NCBI RefSeq assembly: GCF_000527095.1
Contig: NZ_AZUN01000001.1
Span: 2,583,501 to 2,647,500, forward strand
Length of the DNA stretch: 64,000 bases
Source of the DNA: Methylomicrobium lacus LW14
GTDB taxonomy: Bacteria; Pseudomonadota; Gammaproteobacteria; Methylococcales; Methylomonadaceae
Reading direction: 5' to 3'
Positions 1 to 9,252 of the stretch are shown piece by piece. Every line of letters starts with the position of its first letter. Positions within the stretch are counted from its first letter, which is position 1. The notes beneath the pieces are model-generated. The model was not told where the DNA came from. It saw only the letters and a list, made by a program, of their open reading frames with translations, and did not search any database. The translations under genes were made by a program, and so were the position numbers.

Positions 1-1190
1 CGTTCAACGAGCGCCTGGAATTCCTCGGCGATGTGGTCGCCTTTCAGCGTGACCGTTTTTTCGCCGTCTTCATAGACCGGCGCGACCGGGGATTCGCCGG
101 TGCCCGGCAGGCTGATGCCGATGTTCGCATTTTTGCTTTCGCCGGGGCCGTTGACCACGCAGCCCATCACCGCGACTTCCATTGCCTCGACGCCCGGATA
201 TTGGGTGCGCCAGATCGGCATCTGGTCGCGCAGATAGGTCTGGATTTCGAGCGCCAGCTTCTGGAAATAATCGCTGGTGGTGCGGCCGCAGCCGGGACAG
301 GAAATCACCATCGGCGTGAACGAGCGGAAACCCATCGTTTGCAAGATTTCCTGCCCGACGATCACTTCCTGTGTTCTGGACGCACCGGGCTCCGGCGTTA
401 AGGAAATACGGATCGTGTCGCCGATGCCCTGCTGCATCAGCACCGACAGCGCCGCGGACGAGGCGACGATGCCTTTCGAGCCCATGCCCGCTTCGGTCAA
501 CCCCAAATGCAGCGCATAGTCGCAGCGGCTCGACAAATCCTGGTAGATGCTGATCAGATCCTGTACGTTGCTGATTTTGCAGGACAGGATAATCTTATCC
601 TTACCGAGACCGATTTCCTCGGCTTTGGCGGCGCTTTCGAGCGCGGACATCACGATCGCCTTGCGGGTCACCGCTGCCAAGGGCTCGGGATTCGCCAGTT
701 CACGGTTCTCGTCGAGCAACCGGGCCAGCACCGCCGGGTCCAGACTGCCTCCGTTCACACCGATGCGGACCGGTTTGTTGTACTGGCAGGCGAATTCGAC
801 CATTTGTTGAAACTGCGGATCGCGGCTTTTACCGCGGCCGACGTTGCCGGGATTGATCCGGTATTTGTCGAGCGCGGCCGCGCAATCAGGGTACTTTTCG
901 AGCAGCCGGTGGCCGTTGAAATGAAAATCGCCGACAATCGGCACCGTATACCCCTTCTTGTCCAACTGATTGCGAATCTCCGCCACCGCCTTCGCCGCTT
1001 CTTCGGTATTGACGGTCACCCGGACAATTTCGGAACCCGCCTCGGCCAATTCGATGATCTGGTTGACTGTGGAGGTAACATCGGCCGTATCGGTGTTGGT
1101 CATCGATTGCACAACGATCGGTGCGCCGCCGCCCACTTTGACGTCGCCGACCGAAACCTGATGCGTGATTTTTCTAAGACTGATGGACAT
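1..1190 (-). CDS. ispG: 4-hydroxy-3-methylbut-2-enyl diphosphate synthase, partial
   Basis: Reverse-strand reading gives a protein beginning MSISLRKITHQVSVGDVKVG that stays open to the left edge, so about 396 residues are visible and the last few residues and the stop are missing. IspG (GcpE) converts methylerythritol cyclodiphosphate to HMBPP in the cytoplasmic MEP isoprenoid pathway, using a 4Fe-4S cluster. The C-terminal cluster region is present: a CPGCGRT motif and, further on, CVVNGPGE with the glutamate that completes the cluster site. The N-terminal half carries the TIM-barrel substrate region (VRIGVNGGSL). The start at 1190 is the only good ATG. Identity is firm. Confidence 0.95.
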   Translation of the reverse strand, partial: MSISLRKITHQVSVGDVKVGGGAPIVVQSMTNTDTADVTSTVNQIIELAEAGSEIVRVTVNTEEAAKAVAEIRNQLDKKGYTVPIVGDFHFNGHRLLEKYPDCAAALDKYRINPGNVGRGKSRDPQFQQMVEFACQYNKPVRIGVNGGSLDPAVLARLLDENRELANPEPLAAVTRKAIVMSALESAAKAEEIGLGKDKIILSCKISNVQDLISIYQDLSSRCDYALHLGLTEAGMGSKGIVASSAALSVLMQQGIGDTIRISLTPEPGASRTQEVIVGQEILQTMGFRSFTPMVISCPGCGRTTSDYFQKLALEIQTYLRDQMPIWRTQYPGVEAMEVAVMGCVVNGPGESKNANIGISLPGTGESPVAPVYEDGEKTVTLKGDHIAEEFQALVE

Positions 1191-1274
1191 AGATTAAACT
1201 TTCAATAAGGAATGGCTAATTTAAAAAGTGTTCTATATTATACGCCTTGAGCGTGTCAAGGGCAGAGTGAAATC

Positions 1275-2003
1275 GTGCGGATCAATTATTTTTCTGACAT
1301 CCATTTGGAATTCGGCAAGCTGGAAGCCCCGGACAACGATGCCGACCTGATCATCGCGGCCGGCGACATCGGCATTTGCGATCAGGGCGTCGCCTGGCTG
1401 AAATCCTTAGGCAAACCGGTCATCTATGTGGCCGGCAATCATGAGTTTTATACGCATGAATATCGCGAAGCCTTGCTGTTAATTCGCGAGCAATGCCAGG
1501 GCTCGCATGTGCAGTTTCTCGAAAACCGGCGTTTCATTTTCGGGCAGGTGCGCTTCTTGGGCTGCACGCTGTGGGCCGATCTCTATGCCGAAGGCCAGGA
1601 AAAAACCGATTCCCTCAGCGAGTCGCTGAACGATTTCAAAAGAATCCGCTTCGACGGCAAGGCGCTGAATGCAGACCAGTATACCGAGTTCTACCGGCGT
1701 TCGAAAGCATGGCTGGAAAGCGAACTGGCGCAGCCGTTTTCGGGAAAAACGGTCGTGGTGACGCATCATGCGCCGTCGGAATGGAGTTGGAACGAAGCGC
1801 CGAGCGCGGTCAAGAAACTGGCCTACTGCAATGATCTGAAAGCGTTGATGCATCAACACGAAATTGCCGCGTGGTTCCACGGCCATACGCATTGCCTGGT
1901 CGATTACCGGATCGCCGGGACCCGGATTCTTTGCAATCCGCGCGGCTATACCGGCCTGAGAACGGTGCCGGGGTTTGATTTAAACAAGACGGTGGATATT
2001 TAG
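1275..2003 (+). CDS. Calcineurin-like metallophosphoesterase
   Basis: A 242-residue single-domain enzyme starting at GTG. All metal-binding blocks of the calcineurin-like phosphoesterase fold are present: SDIH (residues 7-10), GD (30-31), GNHE (54-57), THH (163-165) and GHTH (203-206). Such proteins bind two divalent metals and hydrolyse phosphomono- or diesters; the substrate cannot be read from sequence. There is no signal peptide, so it is probably cytoplasmic. It is divergent from ispG across an 84-base gap and convergent with the response regulator that follows, so it is probably monocistronic. Confidence 0.85.
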   Translation: MRINYFSDIHLEFGKLEAPDNDADLIIAAGDIGICDQGVAWLKSLGKPVIYVAGNHEFYTHEYREALLLIREQCQGSHVQFLENRRFIFGQVRFLGCTLWADLYAEGQEKTDSLSESLNDFKRIRFDGKALNADQYTEFYRRSKAWLESELAQPFSGKTVVVTHHAPSEWSWNEAPSAVKKLAYCNDLKALMHQHEIAAWFHGHTHCLVDYRIAGTRILCNPRGYTGLRTVPGFDLNKTVDI

Positions 2004-2040
2004 GGCTTGGCGGGGGGGCAAACTCCACAGCAGATCGCGA

Positions 2041-2661
2041 TCACAACAAATCACAATGCATCGCGATCTTCATCAAGTCCGCAAGACTTTCGGCTTGCAG
2101 TTTTTCCATGATGCGCGCCCGGTGCGCATCGACGGTGCGGTTGCTGACCTTCAATATCTTCGCCGACTCTTTATTCGAATGGCTGCTGATGATCAGTTGC
2201 AGGACCTCCATCTCGCGCGGCGTCAACTGCGCCAGGCGGTGTTGAATGTCACTCCTCACGGCCCGTTCGGTGCGGGCATAAATGTCCTTGCTGATGCCTT
2301 CCTCGAGACGTTCGAGCAAGACGCTGTTTTCGAAAGGTTTCTCCAGAAAATCGATGGCGCCGGCCCGGAAGGCTTTCGCGGAATCGGCCACTTCGGCATG
2401 GCCGCTGATGAAAATGATCGGAATATTGATGTCGCGTTTGCTGAGTTCCTCTTGCAGTTCAAGACCGCTCATAGACGGCATGCGCACATCCAGCAGCAGA
2501 CAGCCCGGCCGGCTGTGATCGTAACGGTCCAAAAATTCGTGCGCGGATTCAAAACTTTGAATATTGAAGCCGGCAGTTTCGATCAACAGCGTCAAGGCAT
2601 CACGGATCGCAAATTCATCGTCCACCAGATACACGATCGCGTTGCTTTGCTCATAACTCAT
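2041..2661 (-). CDS. FixJ-like response regulator (REC-LuxR HTH)
   Basis: A 206-residue regulator if started at MSYEQSNAIV (2661). A longer in-frame extension to 2736 lies wholly inside the kinase gene and is unlikely to be used. The receiver domain has the phospho-acceptor Asp58 (LLLDVRMP) and the conserved Lys108 (FLEKPF). A LuxR/GerE helix-turn-helix follows (LTPREMEVL ... VSNRTVDAHRARI). This is the FixJ/TodT/TtrR architecture: phosphorylation by the partner kinase activates DNA binding. It overlaps the upstream kinase gene by 11 bases, so the two are translationally coupled. The target genes are not evident. Confidence 0.88.
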   Translation of the reverse strand: MSYEQSNAIVYLVDDEFAIRDALTLLIETAGFNIQSFESAHEFLDRYDHSRPGCLLLDVRMPSMSGLELQEELSKRDINIPIIFISGHAEVADSAKAFRAGAIDFLEKPFENSVLLERLEEGISKDIYARTERAVRSDIQHRLAQLTPREMEVLQLIISSHSNKESAKILKVSNRTVDAHRARIMEKLQAESLADLMKIAMHCDLL

Positions 2662-4012
2662 TGGTCTGCTCCTTCGACGGCAAGGTAACATAAAAGGTGC
2701 AGCCTTTTCCGGGCTGGCTGTTGAAACGTAATGCACCTTGATGCGCCTCGACCAGGGAACGACTGATCGACAGCCCCATGCCCATGCCGTTTTTTTTGGT
2801 CGTGTAAAAAGGCGTCATGATCTTCGGGCGATCGGCATTGGAAATACCCGGCCCGTTATCCTTGACCCTGATTTCGACACCGTGGTGATCGTCCAACTGC
2901 GTGCGTATCACCAGGCGGCTCGGATGATCCTGCGGCATATCCTGCATCGCTTCGATCGCGTTTCTGAGCAAATTCAACAGCACCTGCTCTATCTGCACTT
3001 CATTGATATAGACCAATGGCAAATCCTCCGCCAGTTCCAAATCGAGGGTGATATTTTGCAGTTTGACCTCGGTCCCGCACATACCGATGCAATCCTTGAT
3101 CAGCTGATTGATGCTGGCCGCTTTCCGCGTGGTGGTTTTCGTGCGGACAAAATCGCGCATACGATGGATGATCTGCCCCGCGCGCAGCGCCTGTTGATGC
3201 GTTTTGGCGAGAATGCCGGCCAGCTTCACCGTATCGGGAGTCGGCGTCGTCAACAGGCTTAAGCTCACCTCAGTATAGGCGACGATCGCGGTCAGTGGCT
3301 GATTGACCTCATGCGCGATACCCGACGCCATTTCCCCCATCAAGCCCAAGCGGGTCACGTGCGCGAGTTCTTCCAGATGCTGGCGGTTTTCCCGTTCCTG
3401 CCGCTTCCGTTGCCGGATGTCGCGCAGAATACCGGTAAAAAAAACCTCGCTGTCGATCATAAACTCGGCCACAGACAAATCCAGCGGCACGGTCGAGCCG
3501 TTCTTGTGCAAGCCCTCGACTTCGCGGCCGATGCCAATGATTTTAGAAATACCGGTCTCGATATGATTTTTTAAGTACTGATCGTGCTGCACGGCATGAC
3601 CAAACGGCATCAGCATATTGACGTTGCGCCCGACCAATTCCTCCTCGGTGTAGCCGAGTATCACGTTGACCGCCGCATTCGCGGTCACCACAATCCCGTG
3701 CCGGTCTATCGTGACGATGCCTTCGGCCGCGGCGTTGAAAATCGAGTTGAGCCGGGCCTCCCGCTCCCGCAAGCGCTGCTTCGATTGCTTGAGCGCGTCG
3801 ATATTCTGCTGCAGCGCGAGGTTACTTTCGGTCAACTCCTTGGTCTGCTCGATCAATTTTTGCTCCAGCATCCTAATTTTGTCCTCAGACGCCTGCAAGT
3901 TTTTTTGCGCAGTTGAGAGTTGATTGAACAGCTCGGCGCTACTCGGCAAAAAATCATCCATGATCGTTTCGCAAGGCTCATCGGCGCCTGATTGGCAGCT
4001 TTCGGGGTTCAT
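2651..4012 (-). CDS. FixL-like PAS sensor histidine kinase, candidate heme oxygen sensor
   Basis: 453 residues with no obvious membrane segment. Order: predicted coiled coil (about 30-80), PAS domain (85-205), HisKA with His234 in GIAHEVNQPL, then the ATPase domain (N box LLNLLRNAIEAM, DNGPGIS, GMGMGLSIS). The PAS domain has QHDQYL with His143, and IIGIGR with Arg163 exactly 20 residues on. This matches the proximal heme His200 and O2-contact Arg220 of Bradyrhizobium FixL. The adjacent FixJ-like gene supports a cytoplasmic oxygen-sensing pair. Not every PAS with this pattern binds heme, so the ligand is inference. Confidence 0.88.
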   Translation of the reverse strand: MNPESCQSGADEPCETIMDDFLPSSAELFNQLSTAQKNLQASEDKIRMLEQKLIEQTKELTESNLALQQNIDALKQSKQRLREREARLNSIFNAAAEGIVTIDRHGIVVTANAAVNVILGYTEEELVGRNVNMLMPFGHAVQHDQYLKNHIETGISKIIGIGREVEGLHKNGSTVPLDLSVAEFMIDSEVFFTGILRDIRQRKRQERENRQHLEELAHVTRLGLMGEMASGIAHEVNQPLTAIVAYTEVSLSLLTTPTPDTVKLAGILAKTHQQALRAGQIIHRMRDFVRTKTTTRKAASINQLIKDCIGMCGTEVKLQNITLDLELAEDLPLVYINEVQIEQVLLNLLRNAIEAMQDMPQDHPSRLVIRTQLDDHHGVEIRVKDNGPGISNADRPKIMTPFYTTKKNGMGMGLSISRSLVEAHQGALRFNSQPGKGCTFYVTLPSKEQTNEL

Positions 4013-4391
4013 GAACGAAATTCGAGTTAATGATTAGCAAAAAAGATGTCTGCAAATTTTACGCACTTTTCAATAGATTACCAAAACCGACCCGTTTTAG
4101 CGAAACAGATCCATCATTTTTTTATTTCGCGCCCGATTGCGCGTTAGCCGTCATGCGCGGCGCCATTCGCTCGGCATTGTATCGATGAAGCCTTATTGCT
4201 AGACACATCAAAAATATTATTTTAACTAGACTATGATATAAGAAATAAGCCCATGATCCTGGTTGCTTGAAATCAAGGCGCGGTTTATTCGAAAAAACCT
4301 CAAAAGCGATATAGGTATTTGTACGAATTGTCGGGCATCCACTTTCGTTGATAGCATAAAAAGCTGATCATTGAAACTTCAGGAGACTCCG
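4013..4391. other. Intergenic leader region without a gene
   Basis: About 380 bases between the divergent FixL-like gene and the DUF2934 gene. It is more AT-rich than its surroundings in the middle (about 4200-4250). I see no convincing open reading frame. Promoters for both flanking transcripts are expected here, but I could not define a pair of hexamers with good spacing. Confidence 0.5.
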
Positions 4392-4598
4392 ATGAATACG
4401 CAAGTTAACGACCTGAGTTGTGACGCGAGCGGAGAAATGACTCCGGACAAATTCAGAGAGATGGTCGAGGAAAGGGCCTACTTTAAAGCGGAACGGAGAG
4501 ATTTTGCAAGTGGACATGAACTGGATGACTGGCTTGAGGCCGAACAAGAAATAAGCAACCAATGCCGCTATTGGTTAGCGGATAACGACTCATCCTAA
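4392..4598 (+). CDS. DUF2934 family small protein
   Basis: 68 residues starting MNTQVNDLSC at 4392, preceded by AGGAG at a 7-base spacing; an ATG 21 bases earlier lacks a ribosome site. The core EERAYFKAERRDF followed by LDDWLEAEQEI fits the DUF2934 pattern, in which an AxxRAY helix is followed by a D-WL-AE helix. The function of the family is unknown. It is acidic, without signal or membrane segment. It lies 47 bases upstream of the M41-like protein and may belong to the same stress or proteolysis transcript. Confidence 0.75.
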   Translation: MNTQVNDLSCDASGEMTPDKFREMVEERAYFKAERRDFASGHELDDWLEAEQEISNQCRYWLADNDSS

Positions 4599-4645
4599 TT
4601 ACAAAACATTATTCAATCCATCTGAACAACGCAACGGGGCACACC

Positions 4646-5320
4646 ATGAAACGTAATCTCCATATCAACAATGCCGGCGCCTACACGCCGGAAAAACGCA
4701 CACGCTGCATAGCCTTTCATGAAGCCGGCCACGCCGCCGCAATTTATTTGATCAACCGGGCACGCGAAATACCTCCGCATTTATTCAACCTCCGATTCAA
4801 TGAAGCTAACGCGGATGCCGCCGCGGACTTCCACGCCGCTTATGAAAATTATATCGCCTGCGTAGAGGGCGGCCTCCTGCTGCATGGGCTGCCGCCGACT
4901 CTGGACGATCTGCAACACCTGCCGAGAGAAACCGGCCATGATTGGATTCAAACGCAGGAAGACTTGCTGAATGCCTTTGAAGCCGATGTGATCAATCTGT
5001 TCGCCGGGCCTTTAGCCGAAGCCAAATATGTCGCCGAAACCGATGGCGAGGTCTTTACGCACCGACTGATCGACCCGCCCGCACTCGGAAATTACGGCGG
5101 CACTTTCGACCTGGCGCTGATTGAGGACTATTTGCGCAGTTATTCCGCCGATCACCGAGAGCGCGACCGCAAACTGCATCAATTACATCAGACCGCATTC
5201 CATTTCATCAATAATTACCATAATTGGCGAGCCATCTCCAAACTTGCGGACTATATACTCGCGTCCGGAAAAAATACGATTTGCTACGAGGAAGTCGAGG
5301 CCATTTTGGCGGGAAAATGA
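4646..5320 (+). CDS. Stand-alone M41/FtsH-like zinc metallopeptidase domain protein
   Basis: 224 residues. The N terminus holds CIAFHEAGHAAA (HEAGH at 25-29), the gluzincin zinc motif as found in the FtsH peptidase domain. Later GPLAEAKY (121-128) and GGTFDLALIEDYL, with Asp155, parallel the FtsH segments GGRIAEE and STGAxNDLExA, whose Asp is the third zinc ligand. There is no Walker motif, signal peptide or clear membrane helix, so this is the protease half of FtsH without the unfoldase. It sits 142 bases upstream of a full FtsH-type gene on the same strand. The substrate, and whether it is active alone, are unknown. Confidence 0.75.
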   Translation: MKRNLHINNAGAYTPEKRTRCIAFHEAGHAAAIYLINRAREIPPHLFNLRFNEANADAAADFHAAYENYIACVEGGLLLHGLPPTLDDLQHLPRETGHDWIQTQEDLLNAFEADVINLFAGPLAEAKYVAETDGEVFTHRLIDPPALGNYGGTFDLALIEDYLRSYSADHRERDRKLHQLHQTAFHFINNYHNWRAISKLADYILASGKNTICYEEVEAILAGK

Positions 5321-5462
5321 AAGCTCCTGTTTCGGTTTTTCAAATCGAAAAATTAAAATAAAACGCAACATCATGACTGTCTATTGTTCGATCATCGATG
5401 CCGATTGATAAAAGACTGGCGCCGCTCTATCTGGATAAAATAACCCACCCCAGGAAAACCTC

Positions 5463-7406
5463 ATGGAAAAGCCCGAAAATGCTATAGTGAAATTATTGAC
5501 TACCCTGCTAAACCAATTTTTGCACGTATTAAAAAGTTTCTTGGCGAGCATACTGAGTTTATTTTCCAACAAGAAGCCGCCGGTCGATCTTCATAAACCG
5601 CCGGACATTGACCCGAAGCAAAAAAAAATCATCATTTTTACACTCGCCTTCATTCTGCTTCTGCTCGCGTTTAACAACCTGCAGGAAATCCGCCAGGGCG
5701 AAATGCCGTTCAGTCAGTTTCTGACGCTGGTGCAGGAAGGCAAGGTCGACAAAGTGGTCGTCTCCGAGCATTACATCAGCGGCGTGACCAAGCCCGAAAG
5801 CGGGGAAAGCACAGGCAAACCGTTCATGACCGTGCCGCTCTGGCAAACCGATCTGGCCGAAATGCTGGCGAAGAACAAGGTCGATTTCGTGGTCAGAAGC
5901 GGCGACAATTGGCTGTCCAACCTGATTTTCAACTGGATCATTCCGATCTTCATCTTCATGTTCATCTGGTCATGGCTGCTCCGCCGCACGACCGCTGCCG
6001 GTCCGCAGTCGTTTCTGAATATCGGCAACAAAGCCCGCATCCATCAGGATACGCAGCCGAAAATCACCTTCAAGGATGTGGCCGGGGCTGACAGCGCCAA
6101 GCAGGAGCTCGGCGAATCGATCGACTTCCTGAAAAATCCGGAAAAGATTCAGAAGCTCGGCGGACGCATGCCGAAAGGCGTGCTGCTGGTCGGCCAGCCC
6201 GGTACCGGCAAAACCTTGCTCGCGCGCGCGGTTTCCGGCGAGGCAGGGGTGCCATTCTTTAATATCAGCGCTTCCGAATTTATCGAACTGTTCGTCGGCG
6301 TCGGTGCGGCGCGCGTGCGCGAGTTGTTCGAGCAGGCGCGCAACAAGGCACCCTGCATCATCTTTATCGACGAACTTGATGCGATCGGCCGCTCGCGCGG
6401 CGGACCGGCCGTGATGGGCGGACATGACGAACGCGAACAGACGTTGAACCAACTGTTGACCGAGTTGGACGGCTTCGATACTTCGGTCGGCGTAGTCGTG
6501 ATGGCGGCAACCAACCGCCCCGAAATCCTCGACAAGGCACTGCTGCGCTCGGGCCGTTTCGACCGCCAGATCGTCGTCGACAAGCCCGACTTGCTGGACC
6601 GGATCGAAATCCTGAAGCTGCACACTCGGAAGATGCCGCTTGCGAAAGACATCGATATTTCGGTGGTCGCCAAGCGTACACCCGGCTTGGTCGGCGCGGA
6701 CCTCGCCAATATCGCGAACGAAGCCGCGATTATGGCGACCCGCAGCGGCCATAAGCAGGTCGAAATGCAGGACTTCGAAGCCGCGATCGACCGCATTCTG
6801 GCGGGCCCCGAAAAGAAAAACCGCGTGTTGAATACCGAGGAAAAGCGCCGCGTCGCCTACCACGAAGCCGGACACGCCTTGGTCGCCGAAATCGTGCCGA
6901 CCGGCCAGCCGGTGCATAAGATTTCGATCATTCCGCGCGGCGTGTCGGCCTTGGGCTTTACCCTGCAGCTGCCGGTCGAGGAGAAATTCCTATCGACCGA
7001 AGACGAACTGAAGGACCAGATTGCGATCCTGCTCGGCGGCCGTATCGCCGAGGAAACGATTTTGGGCAGTATTTCGACCGGCGCGCAAAACGACCTCGAA
7101 AAAGCGACCGAAATCGCGCGTAACATGGTCTGCAGCCTCGGCATGAGCAAAAAACTCGGCCCCTTGGTTTACGGCAAGCGCCAGCAGTTGCAGTTCTTGG
7201 AAACCGAAATCTCCGAATACCGCAACTACAGCGACATCACAGCGAGCCTGATCGATGCCGAAATCAAGATGCTGGTCGAGGAAGGCGAAAGCCGGGCGCG
7301 TGAAATCCTGACCGTGAACCGGCCGATGCTCGAAAAGCTGGCCAACTTGCTGCAGGAAAAAGAAGTGATCAACAGAGAAGAAGTGACCGCCCTGCTGGGC
7401 AAATAA
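5463..7406 (+). CDS. ftsH: FtsH-type membrane ATP-dependent zinc metalloprotease
   Basis: 647 residues. An extended N-terminal segment (1-50) precedes membrane helix 1 (about 55-72), a periplasmic domain and helix 2 (about 154-173). The AAA module has Walker A GQPGTGKT (244-251), Walker B IIFIDELDAIG (299-309) and the second region of homology. The M41 peptidase has HEAGH (467-471) and Asp544 in STGAQNDLEKAT. FtsH hexamers extract and degrade membrane and short-lived regulatory proteins. The usual gammaproteobacterial ftsH lies beside rlmE (ftsJ). This copy instead follows a free M41-like domain gene, so it is probably an accessory paralogue. Confidence 0.92.
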   Translation: MEKPENAIVKLLTTLLNQFLHVLKSFLASILSLFSNKKPPVDLHKPPDIDPKQKKIIIFTLAFILLLLAFNNLQEIRQGEMPFSQFLTLVQEGKVDKVVVSEHYISGVTKPESGESTGKPFMTVPLWQTDLAEMLAKNKVDFVVRSGDNWLSNLIFNWIIPIFIFMFIWSWLLRRTTAAGPQSFLNIGNKARIHQDTQPKITFKDVAGADSAKQELGESIDFLKNPEKIQKLGGRMPKGVLLVGQPGTGKTLLARAVSGEAGVPFFNISASEFIELFVGVGAARVRELFEQARNKAPCIIFIDELDAIGRSRGGPAVMGGHDEREQTLNQLLTELDGFDTSVGVVVMAATNRPEILDKALLRSGRFDRQIVVDKPDLLDRIEILKLHTRKMPLAKDIDISVVAKRTPGLVGADLANIANEAAIMATRSGHKQVEMQDFEAAIDRILAGPEKKNRVLNTEEKRRVAYHEAGHALVAEIVPTGQPVHKISIIPRGVSALGFTLQLPVEEKFLSTEDELKDQIAILLGGRIAEETILGSISTGAQNDLEKATEIARNMVCSLGMSKKLGPLVYGKRQQLQFLETEISEYRNYSDITASLIDAEIKMLVEEGESRAREILTVNRPMLEKLANLLQEKEVINREEVTALLGK

Positions 7407-7652
7407 CTTTTCTTCACCCGGCCCAAAACACCGTACAAACGGCGCCTTGGGCCGTCCTCTCGAAACTACTCCACTTCCGTTCCGTTCGCACCGCCGTTTG
7501 CGGTCAGCGATGCAGCCAAATGGACGCCGAAAACCGACTTAAGCGCGGCGGTGTGATTTGCTCCTCCGCATCCGGGCGTACCTTGCGTTATCTGAGACGG
7601 GGTATTGCGCTTAATCCGGCAAAATGATTCCCCGCAAAACGTGATCGTGGAT

Positions 7653-8237
7653 TCATATCAAAACACTCTTCGCCAGCGCATAAAATTTCTTCCGCTCATC
7701 GATGCCGTTTAACCCGCCATTAATCGTAATACTGATGAATTCGACCGGAGAAACGTCATGGACCTGCTTTTTATATTTTTTCTTCAAAATATCCCTATCG
7801 GCTTGATTGGCCGGGTCGTTCAAATGCCGGGAAGTCCAATATTCGCAGGCGCTCCAGACCGCATATTCCGGCTGTTCGAGTAATTCGGGGGAATTAATGA
7901 ACAAATCATCCTGCCCTTTCTTGAGACCCAATTCTAAATAATTCGCGCGCCCGGTGGTTTGAAAGATGCCCCGGCCCTTGAATCTGGGACCATCGCCTGC
8001 GTGCGTATTGCCCAAATCCTTGCGTCCCTCATAGGCATTGCCCGACGCATACTCTTCAAGCGTTCGAAAATGGTCGGTTTCGTGGCAGGCCTGGGCCAAA
8101 AAGTGCGCGTATTCGTTCGGCGTATCAATCTCGTAATCAGGGCAGATCTTATTGATCCAAGCCGCCAGATCGGCCATCAGAGGCGTGGGTTTCCCCGCAA
8201 TGGCGGCCAAGTGTTCTTCGGTAATGATAAAAGCCAT
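7653..8237 (-). CDS. GH19 chitinase/endolysin-like glycoside hydrolase
   Basis: 194 residues from MAFIITEEHLAAIAG; the start at 8237 has GAGGAG 7 bases upstream, better than the longer start at 8255. The chain contains AHFLAQACHETDHF with the catalytic Glu of GH19 lysozyme-like enzymes, then GDGPRFKGRGIFQTTGRANY, the typical phage-endolysin/GH19 segment. No signal peptide is visible. Such proteins cleave peptidoglycan, or chitin in plants. With no holin, spanin or phage genes nearby, this may be a domesticated lysin or an effector-like lysozyme. Confidence 0.8.
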   Translation of the reverse strand: MAFIITEEHLAAIAGKPTPLMADLAAWINKICPDYEIDTPNEYAHFLAQACHETDHFRTLEEYASGNAYEGRKDLGNTHAGDGPRFKGRGIFQTTGRANYLELGLKKGQDDLFINSPELLEQPEYAVWSACEYWTSRHLNDPANQADRDILKKKYKKQVHDVSPVEFISITINGGLNGIDERKKFYALAKSVLI

Positions 8238-8850
8238 AAATAACTCCTCGAGCAAAGCAAAATCAGTTGTCTTCTTAGCCGGTGTTGCGTCCCGGATTTG
8301 GTTGCGTTGAAAACCGTAGCGGCGGCTCTAAAATTCCCCCTGCTCGTCACTCTGATTTCACTATCAAATCATCGGAAAGCCCATGCATTCCAATAATGAC
8401 CCCAAAAGTCACTCTCTCCATTTGCTGGCTGGATTTGAAAAACTCGCCCTAACGATCACTATCTAGCGTTTTCCATATTACTCCTTTTCACCCCGTTTAC
8501 AAAAATAAACGTCCGCACTCGCTTTTTCAGAATCCAGACGCCAAATCCTGGACATTTCGTCAAATGCCGTTGCCGGCAACGAACAGGTCCGAGTCAAATC
8601 CGATTGCCCCTCATTCGACCTTGATCGTGCTCATCATGCCGGCTTCGGCAAAGGCTTTCCGGCCGCGAATGCCGAGAAAGAAATCCACCCTGTCAGCAGA
8701 ATGGCATAGGCCGATACGGACAGCTTCCCTGCCCCGCTGAAAACAAACAGGATGAATTTGAGCCAACGCTGGCAAGTCCAATCGGCAGACGCACGCCCGG
8801 TTCCAAACCTGAACTGCCGAAGCTATCGATTAGCCAACACTGGAGCCAAC
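8238..8850. other. Long intergenic region without an intact gene
   Basis: About 610 bases between the divergent lysin and DUF3175 genes. I find no frame with convincing coding character. A reverse-strand stretch around 8620-8760 reads as a short hydrophobic segment resembling a signal or membrane helix, but it stops quickly and has no recognisable domain. It could be a relic or chance. Confidence 0.4.
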
Positions 8851-9147
8851 ATGACAGACAATTCCGATTCGTCCGCGCCGAACAAATGGTCCGCCAAGGT
8901 CACCCGCGAAAGCAATGCGCTGAGCCTCGAAAAAGGCGTCTTCACCTGGAAAGATCCGCAGCGCATCGCCGAGTCGCTGCGGGATTCGGCCGAAGCCAGT
9001 TTCCGCCGCAAGGCCGAGCCGTTCCGCTCGGCGATGTCGATGCTGGTTTTTTATATCAACCGCGCCGGCAACAATCTGGCCACGGAACAGCGGCAAACTC
9101 TCGAACAGGCGAAACAGGCGCTACGCAAGTTATACGGAAAAAATTGA
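8851..9147 (+). CDS. DUF3175 family protein
   Basis: 98 residues from MTDNSDSSAPNKWS. The start at 8851 has GGAG five bases upstream; an in-frame ATG 99 bases earlier adds residues unlike the family. The conserved core is clear: KWSAKVTRESNALSLEKGVF, DPQRIAESLRDSAEAS and KAEPFRSAMSMLVFYINRAG. These match the pattern of DUF3175 proteins, which are small, cytoplasmic and of unknown function. No partner genes stand out: a gene-free stretch lies before it and a convergent ATPase gene after it. Confidence 0.8.
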   Translation: MTDNSDSSAPNKWSAKVTRESNALSLEKGVFTWKDPQRIAESLRDSAEASFRRKAEPFRSAMSMLVFYINRAGNNLATEQRQTLEQAKQALRKLYGKN

Positions 9148-9252
9148 CAGGCATCGGAGAAAACTTTTCTTCTTGTTTATTATTTTAATGGCGATAGTTT
9201 TGTATCGCTACTAAATAATAGGGCAATTGACTCGCCGGGCCAAAAGAAGCGT

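Noticed and set aside
4266..4300. Heat-shock-type -35 (CTTGAAA at 4266) upstream of the FtsH cluster
   Set aside because: No CCCCAT-like -10 at the required spacing was found.
8620..8760. Reverse-strand hydrophobic segment resembling a broken membrane gene
   Set aside because: Too short, stops soon after, and no family match could be recognised.
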